Shown: positions 49,844 through 60,579 of the stretch, piece by piece
Layout of the letters: the number at the start of each line of letters is the position of its first letter
Position numbering within the stretch: position 1 is the first letter of the stretch
NCBI GenBank assembly: GCA_015227615.1
Contig: JAALGZ010000067.1
Location: 1-64,000, forward strand
DNA from: Labyrinthula sp. Ha
Taxonomy: Eukaryota; Sar; Bigyra; Labyrinthulida; Labyrinthulaceae
DNA length: 64,000 nt
Reading direction: 5' to 3'
The notes under the pieces: model-generated
What the model saw: the letters and a program-made list of their open reading frames with translations, nothing else
Databases searched by the model: none
What the model was told of the DNA's origin: nothing
Position numbers and translations under genes: made by a program

Positions 49844-49968
49844 TCTTTTTCTATGGATATAATTTTTGCTTGAATTTAATTGCCCAAAATAAAAGCGGCC
49901 ATTTGGCCCATAGAGCCGGTTTGTGAACTCGATAACCGTTTAAAAAGGAAAAAAGTTAAGGAAAAGAA
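49844..49968. promoter_or_regulatory. short divergent promoter region, MRT4/SUMO
   Basis: Only 125 bases separate the two start codons, so both promoters and both 5' leaders must fit here or overlap. It holds a relatively GC-rich centre ('gcggccatttggcccat', partly palindromic) amid A/T runs. No TATA box is certain. Confidence 0.5.
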
Positions 49969-50322
49969 ATGACGGAAGAAGATAACTTAACAAAACAAGA
50001 AGCTGGTGTAGATGCAGATGAGAATGCAGATGCAGGAAATGAAGATAATAAGTCAGAGGGTGCTGATGATTCTAAAGAGGAAACCTTAACTTTGAGAATT
50101 AAGAACCAAGCTGCACAGGAAACGTTGTTTAAGGTTAAAAAGAAAACAAAAATGGGGAAAATATTTGAAGCTTATGCTCAGAGAAACAGTTTGAATAAAA
50201 ATGCACTCAGATTTTTGTTGGACGGTGATAGATTAAATGAAGAGGATACTCCTGAAGGTTTAGATCTTGAAGATAAAGATCAAATCGATGTTGTTCTAGA
50301 ACAAACAGGGGGGAGTTTCTAA
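49969..50322 (+). CDS. SUMO: SUMO (small ubiquitin-like modifier)
   Basis: A 117-residue SUMO precursor. Residues 1-40 form a flexible acidic extension (Asp/Glu/Asn rich). The beta-grasp domain runs from 'TLTLRIKNQ' to 'VVLEQTGG'. The processed end is the di-Gly at 114-115, followed by a two-residue tail (SF) that a SUMO protease would remove. SUMO-like details are 'LRFLLDGDRLNEEDTPEGLDLED', which matches the RFLFDG..R....TP..L.ME pattern. The N-terminal extension has no obvious PsiKxE self-sumoylation site. The precursor would be conjugated to lysines of nuclear proteins. Intron-free. It is divergent from MRT4 and convergent with the lipase, 79 bases apart. Confidence 0.95.
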   Translation: MTEEDNLTKQEAGVDADENADAGNEDNKSEGADDSKEETLTLRIKNQAAQETLFKVKKKTKMGKIFEAYAQRNSLNKNALRFLLDGDRLNEEDTPEGLDLEDKDQIDVVLEQTGGSF

Positions 50323-50401
50323 GAAACTTCTTCCTTAACGTTTAACGGTTTGTTTTATGGTATAGGACTGTTCAAGAAATTTATTGTATCGTGATTTACT
50401 A

Positions 50402-52075
50402 CTACTCGAGACCAACGAGAAGCGGAAGTTTTTTCTTTTGATCCCGAAAATGTTGAAGAGATCTGCGAATCATCATTGGATTGTGATCTACAAGTGTTTT
50501 AACTAATCCAGTGTCAAGTGTTAATTCTCCCAACATCTGCTCAATTTCACAAGGAGTAGTTGGAAATCTGTTTGGTGCAGGGATGAAATGGATCAAGTCA
50601 TCAATATGAACCAACTCTTGAGTTTTACTGTCTTCAACAAAAGGAATTGGAGGAACTAAAGGTGCAAATTCCTTTCCATAGACAAATCTCCAACTAGCAA
50701 GACCATTTTTTCGTTGACATTCTTTAAACCAAGTTACAAAACAATGATTTCCAACAGGCGTTGCTCCAAAAGTAATTACACCTTGAAATCTAATCTTTTC
50801 GGCCATTAACTTTGCCGCAAGAATTTGAGCAAGTCCTCCACCAAGAGAATGACCAGTAATGTAAATTTTATAACTTCTGTCTTCTAATTTTCTAATTAAT
50901 TGCATTGGGTTTAAATGCACTGGAATTCCTTTATCATCAAACGAAATTTTTTGTTTAAATTTACTCATAGAACAAGCTTTTTGTACTTCTTGTAAATAAA
51001 CTTTTCTTACTTTAGCGTTTGGATGTTTTTGTTCATAAGTTTCAAAATGGTCTAAACGAAAGTCTAATGACGTCAGCATTTGTCTCATTACTTCAAATTG
51101 AGTACCTCGAAAACTAAAAACAGCAAATTTTTCTTCTTTACTTAAAAAACAAGCTAAACTTGTTCCACTTTGTCCAGTTTCTAAAGAATAATGTTCAACT
51201 CCAGAAAGTAAATTTTGATTAAGAGCATTTTGAATTTGACAATCTGTATTATAACTCAATACAGAAAATAATAAACAAGAAAGTGAAATTTCAATTCTAG
51301 TTTGATTAACAAGCATTATTTTTGTAAATTGAGTTTCAACTTCAGTTTCACTTTCATCTTCAACTTCTCGAATTGGAATTTCAGTATTAAGACCAGAAAT
51401 TCTTGTAGTATTTTCTTCTTTACATTCAGGATCATGAGTTGATTGATCATTTAAATTACATTCTAAATGAATCATTTCTTCTTTAGAAAAAGAGTTTCTT
51501 TTAGCTTTTATACTTTTAAATGATTCTGTATTTAATATTCTTTTTGAATTAATATCTTTTATTCCTGAAGATAAAGCTTGTGGAAAAAATATATTTTTAA
51601 TATCTTGAAGATTTCCTGTTAACATTTCACCACCTACTAAAGAATCTCCATTTTTCTTTTGAAGAAAATTAAAAAAATTAAATGCTTCTTCTCTTGCTGT
51701 TTGACCATACATAACTCCACAATAAACTACTGATGTATTTGATATAATTAAACTAAGTGGATCATTAAGAATAGGATTATTTAATGAACTTGCACAAACA
51801 GCATAAAACTGTCTTATAATTGATGGTGTATGTTGAAAAAATCTCATTAACTTTCTATTATCATAAAATCTATTTAAAATATATACAAGTGAAGGATTCA
51901 TTAAATATCTGATATAAATTCTTCCTAAAGGAGAATCTAATAAGTAACGAGTATTGAAATCAATTCCTGTCTTCATAGCAACTTGATAAGGAGGTAGTAT
52001 AATATGTGAAATAAACCATTTAGGAATAAGAAGACAACTTTGAACAAAAAGTGCATAATCTGAATAATCTGCCAT
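50402..52075 (-). CDS. class 3 (alpha/beta-hydrolase) lipase with Glu in the acid position
   Basis: A 557-residue lipase-fold protein that would hydrolyse acyl glycerols or phospholipids. The nucleophile is S410 in 'GHSLGGGLA'. The following strand 'VITFGATPVGN' matches the class 3 'TFGxPxVGN'. Where the family has RVVN..DxVPxLPP, this protein reads 'RFVYGKEFAPLVPP', so the usual catalytic Asp is E469. The N-terminal 330 residues include hydrophobic segments near residues 10-30 and 75-125, suggesting membrane association as in sn-1-diacylglycerol-lipase-like proteins, and an acidic middle linker. No secretion signal is clear. Intron-free. It starts 177 bases downstream of the stop of the co-oriented EEP gene. 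The fold is certain; the substrate is not. Confidence 0.88.
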   Translation of the reverse strand: MADYSDYALFVQSCLLIPKWFISHIILPPYQVAMKTGIDFNTRYLLDSPLGRIYIRYLMNPSLVYILNRFYDNRKLMRFFQHTPSIIRQFYAVCASSLNNPILNDPLSLIISNTSVVYCGVMYGQTAREEAFNFFNFLQKKNGDSLVGGEMLTGNLQDIKNIFFPQALSSGIKDINSKRILNTESFKSIKAKRNSFSKEEMIHLECNLNDQSTHDPECKEENTTRISGLNTEIPIREVEDESETEVETQFTKIMLVNQTRIEISLSCLLFSVLSYNTDCQIQNALNQNLLSGVEHYSLETGQSGTSLACFLSKEEKFAVFSFRGTQFEVMRQMLTSLDFRLDHFETYEQKHPNAKVRKVYLQEVQKACSMSKFKQKISFDDKGIPVHLNPMQLIRKLEDRSYKIYITGHSLGGGLAQILAAKLMAEKIRFQGVITFGATPVGNHCFVTWFKECQRKNGLASWRFVYGKEFAPLVPPIPFVEDSKTQELVHIDDLIHFIPAPNRFPTTPCEIEQMLGELTLDTGLVKTLVDHNPMMIRRSLQHFRDQKKKLPLLVGLE

Positions 52076-52252
52076 TTTTTTTTTGTTTTTGTTTTATATA
52101 AACGAATAGTTTATTAATATAAAAATATTTAAATAAAATATTTTTTTACATTTATGACTGACAACTTAACTCTATAAAAAGCTTCTACGGCACTAAAACT
52201 AGAGTAAAGAACTATATATATATATGTATACAAATACTTTCTAAAACTACAA

Positions 52253-53473
52253 TTATAAAATCATAGTACACTCAAGAAAAATATGATCACTGGGTTCCTT
52301 TAATTGAGTCTCTAACAAATTAGAACGTGCTTCCTCCTTATCGTCAGATTTATACAGATCCCCAGGGTTTCTCAAATTAATTGCACTTTTGAAGTTTCTA
52401 TGAAAAATATAATCTAAAGTAGTAGCTCTTGACGGATCATACTTCGGCATTTGTGTAAAATAAGGTTCACCATTTTTCATACCAGATAGTTTACCTCCAT
52501 ATTGAGCATAAACACTCGTCATCTTATGAATAATCTTATCTTCAGTTAGTTGATGTACTCTATATGCAACGTCTGTCATATTATTATTTGCTTCTTCTCG
52601 TGCTTTGTAGAAACAACATCTAATATCCTTGTTTACAGACAAATACACTTCCTTGTCATCTCTAAATAAATCACCCCACTTATTTTTAATCAAGTCTGTA
52701 TTCTTCTCTTGACTTAATAGATAATCAAGTGGTTCTCCTCTATTCCAATCTCCTGTAGTTATCATATTATATGTATCTGTATTTGGTTCTATATTAAAAT
52801 CACCAGCTACTACAAGTGGAAATTCACCACTAAGTCTTTGAACAAATCTTAAAAAAAGTCCAATATGTATTTGTTTAACTTTTTCAGTACCTCTTGGAAC
52901 ATGATAAGTAGCTACACAAAAGTCTCTTCCCCCATGTTTTAGATGAAGCCATATACAAAAATTTCTTTTTTCAAAAGCTGTAATTGTGTCTTTAAATATT
53001 TGGTTGTTGTAAAATCTTAGAGTTTGATTATCATAATTATCTTCGCTTGGTGTACAAACTGTTTCTGCTATCATTGTTTTAGCAATATCTTCAATTGTAT
53101 ATATTTCTGGAACACCAATAAATACACCATAAAAACCCATATTCTCTGGACCATATTGCATAAAATGACATGTATATCCTTTTGCTTCAAGTAGATTAGT
53201 TAACCTCTCATTCCAAAGTCTAGTAACCTCTTGAAGACAGATTATATAGTTTTGACCTTTATCAATTCTTGGCTTAAGCTTAGGTTCAAGTTTTTCCCAC
53301 CTCTCTTTAGATTCATTAGTTTCTTCAGCGTATTTTATAGTATCATCATTAAAACTGTGAACTATGTAGCGAGGTTTTACACTAGGCGTTCTTTCAGGTT
53401 CTGCGAGTACGTTGTATGTGAAGATTTTAATGCCTTCTTGTACATGTACGTTATCTTCCATAGCTGCACTCAT
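52253..53473 (-). CDS. endonuclease/exonuclease/phosphatase (EEP) family, CCR4/nocturnin-like
   Basis: A 406-residue Mg-dependent phosphoesterase. The full EEP active-site set is visible: N21 ('TYNVLAEP'), E82 ('CLQEV'), His in 'ATYHVPRG', Asp-x-Asn in 'AGDFNIEP', Asp in 'TTLDYIFH', and the C-terminal Ser-Asp-His 'PSDHIFLE'. The 'FTYNVLAEP' start and overall length fit the CCR4/nocturnin/angel deadenylase branch or related nucleotide phosphatases. There is no leucine-rich repeat domain, signal peptide or membrane span, so a cytosolic or nuclear role is likely. Intron-free, with an intact frame. The substrate (mRNA poly(A), NADPH or phospholipid) cannot be decided from sequence. Confidence 0.88.
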   Translation of the reverse strand: MSAAMEDNVHVQEGIKIFTYNVLAEPERTPSVKPRYIVHSFNDDTIKYAEETNESKERWEKLEPKLKPRIDKGQNYIICLQEVTRLWNERLTNLLEAKGYTCHFMQYGPENMGFYGVFIGVPEIYTIEDIAKTMIAETVCTPSEDNYDNQTLRFYNNQIFKDTITAFEKRNFCIWLHLKHGGRDFCVATYHVPRGTEKVKQIHIGLFLRFVQRLSGEFPLVVAGDFNIEPNTDTYNMITTGDWNRGEPLDYLLSQEKNTDLIKNKWGDLFRDDKEVYLSVNKDIRCCFYKAREEANNNMTDVAYRVHQLTEDKIIHKMTSVYAQYGGKLSGMKNGEPYFTQMPKYDPSRATTLDYIFHRNFKSAINLRNPGDLYKSDDKEEARSNLLETQLKEPSDHIFLECTMIL

Positions 53474-56400
53474 TTTTATATTTATTTTTTTTATATTATT
53501 TATTTTTGGTTTGTATTTGCTTAGTTTTCTTGTTTGTATCCTTCATTCCTTTTTTACATATTTTTTCTGATCCGCTGTATGAAACTGTTTGAAGTTTCAT
53601 TCTTGTTTTACTGGTAATGCCATATTGTAAAAACAAGTTTTGAGTAAAACATTAAACAGAAGAATTTCTTATTACTAAAACTTAATATTATTATGTACAA
53701 TATAGTCATATAATTAAAAGAAAAACTATAAAAAAAGATAACAAAAAATTAAGTTGGCTTTAAAAAAAAACAAAAGACAGATAATAAACAAATATGCTAA
53801 TCTTAAACTATCGATGATGTTTGATTGAGTCAACATATCACTTTTTTACAGAGTCAAACTTATAAGAAAATAAGGTGGTTTATAATAGAAAAATGGTCCT
53901 GTACAAACAAAAACATTAAAAAAAAATTCATTTCATTGTGTTATTGTTGTTGTGTATCAACAGTTGTCCTACTTGAACATTATTATAAGACAGAAAGTAA
54001 GAAAAAAGAGACAACAAAATTTAAACTAAGATAAGTCAAGGGATAAGACGTGTATTTATAATAGAATTTAAATGATAGTGAATCTTTGTTACAAAGATTC
54101 TCTAAATCTTGGAGATAACCCATTGTTTTAGATGTTTAATCAGAACATAATGAAAAAAAGAAAGGCATCTATATTATAATGTGAGCTAATAGTTCCTCAG
54201 AAAATGGTACAAAACTAGAATTAGAATTAGCTAAAGTACCTCAGTATCTGCTATATCAAAAATAAATACACAATAATTTTTCTTCCTCAAAAATCTCTAC
54301 TAGTCATCTCATTTACTTTCCTCGCCTTAGAGGAAAGATCATGAATGTATAGTTGCACAGGGATTCAGTTATCTTGCAATGATGAAAATTCGATGACCTG
54401 GAAAATAGTTCATGTTCTTCCTACATTGGTGGTCCCAAGAACTTTTTTTATCAAATATTGGAAGAATTGTAAATCTTAAGAAAAAATACACTTGGTCTTC
54501 GGCACATCCTGGCAGCATAACCTTTCTAATGTCTACATCTTGTTGATAATACCTGAAATTAAATTAGCCATGTAAATACATGGTTTTTTTCTTTTTTTTT
54601 AACTTAAGGCGAATTGCAATATTTTTGTTTCTTTAATGGATATAAGCATGATATTGAGTGTCTGTTACTTTTTTAGCAAAAATTCAACGCATAATATACA
54701 TTTAGTAATGTTGCTAAGCGTTGCGCAAGGTAGCTTCTATTAAATTCCTATCCTTTATTCAGCTATTAACCATTTGTTTTGCACTGGTTACATATCCTTT
54801 ACTCACAATAATAAACAGCTAGAAAAATTATCTTTAAATGACTAGTATTGAACTAATATTCTACTTTCCTACTCACATTGACCCCCGTTGGCTACTAAAA
54901 TTATGCATCAATTCTTAACTTACAAATCTGAATATAATGACACACATTTTACCTCGTATGATTATTATTTCTTATTTACGTTTATTGCTCAAGGGGAATC
55001 TAGATAGTAAGAGGTGAAGTATATTTAATATCAATACTCTTGATCGCTACTTCCTCTAAGAACTCACTTTACTTATACTCATCAAGCATTCAAAAAATGG
55101 TCAATAAGTTAACTAAATGCAGGAGGCCTATTTCTGGGTCATATAGTTGGTCATATTATGAAAAAAATAAATCAAACTACAAACAATTTAATGTAATATC
55201 CACTGGTTTATTCTGCATGAACAATAATAACTGCATTGCGAACTAACCTTGCCCTATTACAGCTTTTGAATACTTCATTCATTGCTTATTCGGATAAAGA
55301 AACAAGATCTAGAAACATCTTGGCAGAATATGATATATAAATTTTATTTATTCATAGGGTTTTACGGGATATATTTGAATTTGGAATATTTTTCAATTAT
55401 GTGATTGGATTCCATAACCATCATAATTCCTTTGATATTATTTAACACATCCCCATATAGCACTAACCTTAGGGCATCTCCTGATACTTATGAAACAGAG
55501 AAATATCTCAAATCATACATCATCTCATATCTCATCTAAGACTACTTATTTCAATCTTATTTTCATTCATAGAAAAACTAAGTCAGCGATAGTTACAAGC
55601 TTTTCTTTCACTGGAACTGAATAACATATGGCGAGATGTACAGCAGTATATGTTCCTTGTGCGTGAAAAACAGGAATTGGCTTCTTTTTTAAGGTTCCTA
55701 GCCGCATGTCTACGAGCTTCAAAACCTATATAAGAAAGGTAAACACCCGAAGATACATAATTCATTTTGAACTCATAACATCCGAATGGTAAAATATATA
55801 TATATATCTGAATGCATAGTATTAACAATATTTTAACTGACTTATATGGTTAATATTCTCCTGCATATCTTAAATTATCTCTAAAGCCATATGGGTTCTA
55901 CATATTGCTTCAAGAATCCCTTCAGTTTATAAAATCTAGTAGACTCTAGCCGAAGGAAACTTATATCAACTTCTCAACCTTTCGGTAAAATATCCAATTT
56001 TTGGGGTAAACAACTAAAAAATTTTGCGTAAACATTTTCAAGAAGAAAATATATTCAGTCAAATCTAGATAAAATTTATAAGGTTATTGAATAACACCGA
56101 ACCACAGGCTGTAATTTGTAGAACATTATGGTGCAAATGTTTATCCCAAGTTTAAGCGAAGTGTTCTGTATTTTTTCATAATTATGTACCTCTAAGTGAA
56201 GAAGTTATTAGCTAATAGTCAGTCACATGGTGATACCTAGATTAGAAAACAAATTATAATAACCTATATTGTTTGCTACGTACAATGTTAATTACTGAAT
56301 TCGTCTGTAGAAAAGAGATCAAGACATATACTGTGAACTGGATAGCACAAATTTTGTGGCGTTGCCATGATGACAGTTTACAGTGTATAATAGAAATTAT

Positions 56401-57390
56401 TAGTTTGAATTTTATGTGGATATGTGGAAATTTTCTTTTTATGTATATTAAAACAGGTGTTGTGTTAAGTGTAATTGATTATGTTATAGTGCATGAAAAG
56501 TTCCTTACAGTATTATCTATAGTAAGTTTTGTTACTGCACTAGCTTAGAACAAGAATGTAGCAAATTTAATCAAATAGCGATAAATGACATATATATTAA
56601 TTCTGGTTCATTAAAACTTTTAATTTCTTTTACTTATTTAAAAGTTTATCAAGAATTTATATATTATGGATCCATATCACAGCTACGTATTGAAACTACA
56701 AATATTCTGGTTGCTGAAAGTTACAAGAAATGATGACTTTCTAAGAGTTTTGACCTAGTTTTCGGAGAATAATTCAACAATGGGGTAAATTTGCTACAAA
56801 TGCAGTAAATAACAAATATTTTATAGGAAATTTCTGGTTTTGTTCCTCTTTTATTATATTAAACTTCATTGGGACGCTATCATAAAAAAAAGGGAGGGGA
56901 AAAGGAAAGCTTTCTCAGCTTATTTTTTACCTGTTTCACTAGTTTCTGTTTATTTCTGACTTAGAAGCAGATATATACTTTTTATAGATATGCTAGATTA
57001 CTGAATAAAAGCTATTATGAATTAATAAAGAATATGATGTTTATTACTTTTCCCTCCAAGCATGAGGTGTACACACTTATCGGAATCAAATCAAAAACCA
57101 CGTTAGACAATTGGTACCAAGTTGAAAATGGGGTGAGAAAATATATGGAAAACTAAATACCCTAGACACTAATTACAGCACACCAAGTTTCTGTAAACTG
57201 AGCCAATATGTTTTTCTAACAATTAACTTCATTTATAAATATATTTGGTTAAGAACCTATATTTATTTTACCATATAACATACTTTGGGGTTCTCATTGC
57301 TTTCATTTGAGTGTTGTTCAATTGAACTTCAGAAGTAATAAAGATATTTCAATAATTTACCCAAAATAATATTTTCTTGAAACAAACCAA
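53474..57390. other. 3.9-kb intergenic stretch
   Basis: No gene or element recognised. The first 700 bases are A/T-run rich (upstream of the EEP gene). The middle is of mixed complexity and may hold old inserted sequence. Short AT microsatellite at 55793-55807. Confidence 0.45.
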
Positions 57391-59216
57391 ATGTTCCAAA
57401 ATGTAAAACGAAGGAACAAAATCCAAAGACTAGAGAAAAAGATCATTCGTCTTCCAAAACGACCAAACAATACATTTTTTATATTTGTATCAGTATTAAC
57501 TATACTCATAACAATTTTATGGATTTTCCTTGCTTCTTTTTATATCGAAACTCCTTTTCCAACTCCTCCTAAAAACCCACCAAAACAACTCATTTCTAAA
57601 TCTGCTGATTTCTACTTGAAAAAACGACAAGACGAAATAAAAAACAGATTAAATTTCATTGTATTACTATTATCTAATCTTAATTTTAGAAAACAAAACA
57701 AGATTCTGGTAAAAATCTTGCTCCACAAGAAATGTTTGATCTTCATTTTCTTTCTTTTTCAATAACAAAATCCAAAGTGTCTGGTCCGTTTAGTTCAGGT
57801 ATTCTAAACGAATATATTTATAAATAGATCACTGTGTATTCTCAGGGCCACGTGGCCCAGCAAACTGGAATAAAGAAGAAGAAAACAAATTAAAGAAGAA
57901 ACTATATGATAAGAGTTATTTAAGTCATTTGGATAAAGAAGGTATAAAGTTAATATCAACAGAACATGAAATGTGTACTTCAAGACATCGTATTTTTTTA
58001 TTCAAAATTGATTGTAGCTGTTTTTTTCAACATTGGAAATCCGAGTTTGAGAACAGGAAAATTCCAAGAGAGCTCTGCGTATGTTTTTTATGACGTTTGT
58101 GTTGTGTTTAATTTAGATTCAGTCAAAAAATCTCAACGTGGAATAATTATTTTTGATAATACAAACTTAGATGAAGAAAGATGTATTCCTTGTCCAAATC
58201 CTCAAATGAATAAAAAGTGGAGTTTAAACTCGTGTGGAATTATGTGGTTGCATCAAATAAATTCTTTATCAAAAATATCAGATTATCAAAGTTGTTATCA
58301 TAATAATATCAAAAAAATATTAGCTCATGGACAACGACAAAATCCAGGTGAAGAAAATGAAGTTTTAGCTGCTGTGTATTACGAAAAAACAACTCTTCTG
58401 TTACAATTTGTGCATATGAATCCTGGACATCAACTTTGGGATCTACTTCTTTCTTTAGTTGATATTTTACGATCTGAACTTTCTTTTCCTTTTGCTGCAG
58501 TTCATCAAATTCCAAATTGTCCAGAACAAATTTGGATTTGTGTTTTGTTGAGAAAGCTAGGTTTAATTTCAGACAAAAACTTGATTCCAATGCACAAAAA
58601 TACTTTAACTTGCTTTAAAGAACTTGTCGCCCCCATTCCTGGATGGAACCATGATAACTCTAAATTACCTCCATCTGATCTAATCTACTTACGAGATAGA
58701 TTAATCACTGCATTTAGCTTTAATCTACTTTCAGAACAACCTAAATCCAAGGTAAAAATGTTACTCTACCCTCATTCAACAAGTGGAGAAGCTGGATTCC
58801 GTAGAGCTTGGTTAAATGTCGCATATGCACAAAAACAACTTGAAAAAAAGTTTGATGTAACTTTAATTACTGATTTTGCAAGTGTAGCAGTTGTAAAACA
58901 AGCAAAGTTATTTTTTGAGAGTGATATTTTAGTAATGAGTCATGGTGGACAGATGGGAAATTGTATATTTTGTAGAAGTGGTACGATTGTAGTTGAAGTA
59001 ACTTGTGGTGGATATAGTCAAATGCGTGGTCCTTTTTCAGAAGGATTAGGATTAAAACACGTTGTTTATAAACCATGTAAGTGTGATGAAAGAAAAGATG
59101 AAGGAAATTATGAATTAGAAAAAGAAGAGGTAGAATGGGTGATAAAACAAGTAAGAAATATAGGAAGTATTCAAATAGATGGGAAGAAAATGTGGAATGA
59201 GTGTATTAAGAGTTAA
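57391..59216 (+). CDS. GT61-family glycosyltransferase, type II membrane protein, three mini-introns
   Basis: A 573-residue Golgi-type glycosyltransferase. Exons are 57391-57660, 57690-57798, 57846-57989 and 58018-59216. Introns are 29, 47 and 28 nt (GTA..AG). Joining them keeps one frame, including 'RHPVFFNIGNPSLRTGKF' across intron 3. Residues 1-27 are basic and cytosolic, about 28-52 form the membrane anchor ('FIFVSVLTILITILWIF'), then a Pro-rich stem. GT61 marks in the lumenal domain are 'MNPGHQLWDLLLSL', 'VTLITDFASVA' and 'VMSHGGQMGNCIFCRSG' (the family HGA..N pattern), followed by 'VVEVTC'. GT61 enzymes add xylose or GlcNAc to glycans; the substrate here is unknown. The stop overlaps the next minus-strand locus by 11 bases. 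Confidence 0.87.
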
Positions 59217-60219
59217 GTCTATTGTCTCTTTTGAATAGTCTTGAGAACTGGAATATATTTGGTAAATTTAGGTTACATGTTTTTGTAGACTTCGAATATT
59301 TTCTTCTATTTTGTTTTATAATATGATTATACATAATATTTTGTTTTATATTTCCAATATTTCCAATATTTATGAATATTTGTTTAGAAATATTTTTATA
59401 TTTTTCCCATAATATTAATGCACTTAATATTTTTTTTTGTGGTTTTGTAAGATTTAATTCAACTCCAATATTAATAATTTTTTTTTTCTCTTTTAATGTT
59501 TTTTTTATAAGATATAACAATGCATTTGATATTTTATAAATAGTTTCTTTTATATTTAGTTCTTGAAGTATTTTTATATGTTGTGTATTCTATAATGTAT
59601 TCAATAGAGATATAATATATCTATCATTCTCTATCAACGTAACATCAACTACTGTTATATATATTGTTTTATAAGAAAGAGAAAAAAATAATTTTGATAC
59701 TATATTATTATTTTCAACTTTAACCTTTTCTATTTTGATTTTATTCTTTCTTACTAAATCTAAAGCTTCTGTTTTATTCTGCACATCTACTACCAAAAAT
59801 AATTCTTTATAGAAATTTGAATTTTGTTTTATTTTGTTTTCAAAACGTTTTAAATTAAAATTTTTTTCTTTTTCTTTTTGTTTATGATAAAGTTTGATTT
59901 TAGATAAGTTTATTTTCTCACGCAAGACTTTTAGTATTTTATTGAATGGTTTTGTTAATTCCATTTTCAAAGAGGTTTTTATTTTAATATTTACACTTTG
60001 ATAGAAAAGATAATTTTTTATTCTTTTCATTGTATCCTTATTATAAACAACTTCTTTCCAATCATATTCTATCTTTTTCTCATCCTCTTGTGAATTTATA
60101 CGCTCGGTATTCAATTCAAATACAATACAATATTCTTTACTATTACTATTATCTTTTATACTTAAAATATAATTTAGACCCAAATTCCAATTGAAACTTC
60201 TTTCGTAATAATTCAACAT
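59206..60219 (-). CDS. unrecognised Lys/Ile/Asn-rich protein, one frame interrupted by TAG
   Basis: A frame of 209 codons (59593-60219) ends at a TAG at 59590, but the same frame continues open for about 127 further codons to a TAA at 59206. A GTA..TAG intron at 59590-59652 (63 nt, phase 0) would remove the stop and join 'KTIYIT' to 'NTQHIKIL', giving about 316 residues. That intron is longer than others here, and what it would remove also reads like protein, so a recent nonsense mutation or two proteins are alternatives. The protein is very rich in Lys, Ile and Asn, helical, with no signal or membrane segment. No family recognised. It is convergent with GT61 (11-base overlap). Confidence 0.5.
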
Positions 60220-60579
60220 CTTTTGTTTTATCTTTTTCTTTCTATTGTGATATTTTTATAATGCAAGTTTACAATAATTAGAATGTCGGAAAGAGTCATT
60301 TATTTTGTCTAAAAAGGTCATTAAATATTGACCAGAATAGACAGAGTTGAATATTCAGCAAAATTTCCTAAGAATGAGGACCAATTTCGTATACTTCTGA
60401 TTCCCAATATCTACGAAATAAACATTCCTTACATCTTCATTTATCCCAGCATCTCAATAAGCTCAAATATTCTTCAAAATAACTTCTTCGGAACACTCAT
60501 CCTTTCTTATCTATATAACCGATTATTTCTCACTCATATCATACTTGACCGTTTAAAATCGAAAAAGTAGAAGAAAAAA

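Noticed and set aside
59590-59592. TAG read-through as a sign of a non-standard genetic code
   Set aside because: TAG ends the dehydrogenase and the lipase frames, and TGA ends the helicase, so the standard code holds.
60328-60570. 80-codon frame upstream of the PT-repeat gene
   Set aside because: No ATG start; it lies in the probable 5' leader of the gene at 60580 and is Ile/Phe/Tyr rich like random A/T sequence.
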